NCBI GenBank assembly: GCA_018303705.1
Contig: JAGVXQ010000056.1
Span: forward strand, 1 to 5,118
Reading direction: 5' to 3'
From: Candidatus Woesearchaeota archaeon
Lineage (GTDB): Archaea; Nanobdellota; Nanobdellia; SCGC-AAA011-G17; JACPNG01
Length of the DNA: 5,118 nt
A model generated the notes under the pieces. That model worked only from the letters and a program-made list of their open reading frames with translations, was not told where the DNA came from and searched no databases. The translations under genes and the position numbers were made by a program. Below are positions 4,592 to 5,118 of the stretch, piece after piece. Position 1 is the first letter of the stretch; each line of letters opens with the position of its first letter.

Positions 4592-4804
4592 ATGGAAATA
4601 AGTTATGATAAAGAAGCGGATGCAGTATATATAGAACTCCAAAAAGGAGAATTTGCTAAAAACAAGAAGATAGATGATTTTACAATTATAGATTTAGATG
4701 CAAATGATAAAGTGTTGGGTATAGAACTTTTAGAGGTTAGCAAAAGAATACCGATGGAATCACTTTCTGAAGTAAATGTAAAAAATCTAATGGCAGTTGC
4801 ATAA
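4592..4804 (+). CDS. DUF2283 protein, probable antitoxin
   Basis: A 70-residue acidic protein beginning MEISYDKEADAVYIELQKGE. It shows the DUF2283 signature: YD.EADA.YI.L at residues 5-16, then IIDLDANDKVLGIELLEVSKR (about residues 32-52), a beta-rich fold ending in a short helical tail. DUF2283 proteins are found with DUF4258 or similar small toxins and are thought to act as the antitoxin, possibly also repressing the operon. The acidic protein complements the basic partner encoded 1 nt upstream. The stop at 4802-4804 is followed after 4 nt by the right bracket repeat. It appears complete, unlike the hicA gene nearby. Confidence 0.85.
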   Translation: MEISYDKEADAVYIELQKGEFAKNKKIDDFTIIDLDANDKVLGIELLEVSKRIPMESLSEVNVKNLMAVA

Positions 4805-4808
4805 ATAA

Positions 4809-4829
4809 TTGGTGCCGGCGTCATACTGG
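4809..4829. repeat. Right bracket of the toxin-antitoxin module (inverted repeat)
   Basis: TTGGTGCCG (4809-4817) is the exact reverse complement of 4138-4146, with extended similarity to 4127-4137 through TCATACTGG. It starts 4 nt after the DUF2283 stop and runs into repeat copy 2. With the left bracket it encloses the toxin-antitoxin genes. Confidence 0.6.
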
Positions 4830-4946
4830 TGCGTTCGCTGCGCTCACACATAACAGCGATTTTAAGCTCGTTCGTTGCACTCACTCGGGCTCCGCCAAAT
4901 TCTGCGGAATTTCCCCAAATTCGCCTGCGGCGAACTTCTGTTAATC
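4826..4946 (+). repeat. GC-rich hairpin repeat, copy 2
   Basis: The core 4848-4913 matches copy 1 at 65 of 66 positions. The right part differs from copy 1 but keeps the ability to fold: TAACAG (4851-4856) pairs with CTGTTA (4938-4943), and GTTCGTTGC (4870-4878) pairs with GCGGCGAAC (4927-4935) with two G-T pairs. The inner AAATTC-TGCG-GAATTT hairpin is retained. It sits directly downstream of the toxin-antitoxin genes and could also act as their transcription terminator. Confidence 0.78.
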
Positions 4947-4960
4947 ACATACATTAACAC

Positions 4961-4994
4961 TTTTGGAAAAGTAATTGATTTTCTTTTTCCAAAA
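4961..4994. repeat. Inverted repeat, possible terminator or binding site
   Basis: Perfect 10-bp arms TTTTGGAAAA (4961-4970) and TTTTCCAAAA (4985-4994) enclose a 14-nt loop, with T-rich runs just after (TTTTTGATTTT from about 5001). It could end transcription of the toxin-antitoxin operon or be a dyad binding site. The rest of the window, 4995-5118, is AT-rich and contains no gene start or frame that I can support. Confidence 0.4.
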
Positions 4995-5118
4995 AATAGG
5001 TTTTTGATTTTAACAATATGTAAATTAACTGAATGAATTTAAAGCAATCAAACTATATTTATTAACCCGCATTCGACTTAAGAATTATCACCCGTTATTG
5101 CGACAGAGAGTTTTTTAG

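Noticed and set aside
4603..4884. Minus-strand open frame of 93 codons
   Set aside because: It is antisense to the DUF2283 gene and runs from inside the GC-rich repeat; no domain is visible.
4016..4946. CRISPR array
   Set aside because: Only two repeat copies exist, 808 nt apart with genes between them, and no short regular spacers or cas genes.
5030..5118. Partial coding sequence ending in TAG at the last bases
   Set aside because: The frame is only about 30 codons long, lacks a start and has no recognisable protein sequence.

Overview
The window comes from an archaeon. It carries ribosomal proteins L15e and L40e and translation factor aIF5A with the hypusine-site sequence. Its tRNA-Arg is interrupted after position 37 by a small intron with a bulge-helix-bulge fold. 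TATA-like boxes sit about 24-29 nt upstream of start codons, as in leaderless archaeal transcripts. Low GC, small proteins, short spacers and several degraded genes suggest a small-genome DPANN lineage (Woesearchaeota/Pacearchaeota-like), but that placement is inference.

Positions 1-1713: the 3' end of a PIN-domain protein is followed by a short, probably C-terminally truncated winged-helix protein. This runs convergently, with only 2 nt between stop codons, into a minus-strand SAM-dependent methyltransferase with a THUMP-like C-terminal domain. The methyltransferase ATG lies 5 nt after the 3' end of an intron-containing tRNA-Arg(TCG) on the same strand, so the two are probably co-transcribed.

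Positions 1714-3113: after about 250 nt without a gene (holding an AT-rich inverted repeat), this is a translation block. Minus-strand L15e and plus-strand aIF5A-L40e diverge from a 101-nt region with two TATA-like boxes.

Positions 3114-5118: an accessory region of gene wrecks and small elements. In order it has a 5'-truncated IS66-type transposase, a hicA toxin remnant broken at both ends, a GC-rich hairpin repeat, a 186-bp MITE-like element with exact 8-bp target duplications, an intact DUF4258-DUF2283 toxin-antitoxin pair, and a second copy of the GC-rich repeat. The two repeats are direct copies (65/66 identical in the core), and short inverted repeats bracket the toxin-antitoxin module. 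The layout resembles a mobile gene cassette; an integron-like (attC) reading is possible but unproven, and no integrase is in the window. The last 120 nt show no recognisable gene.
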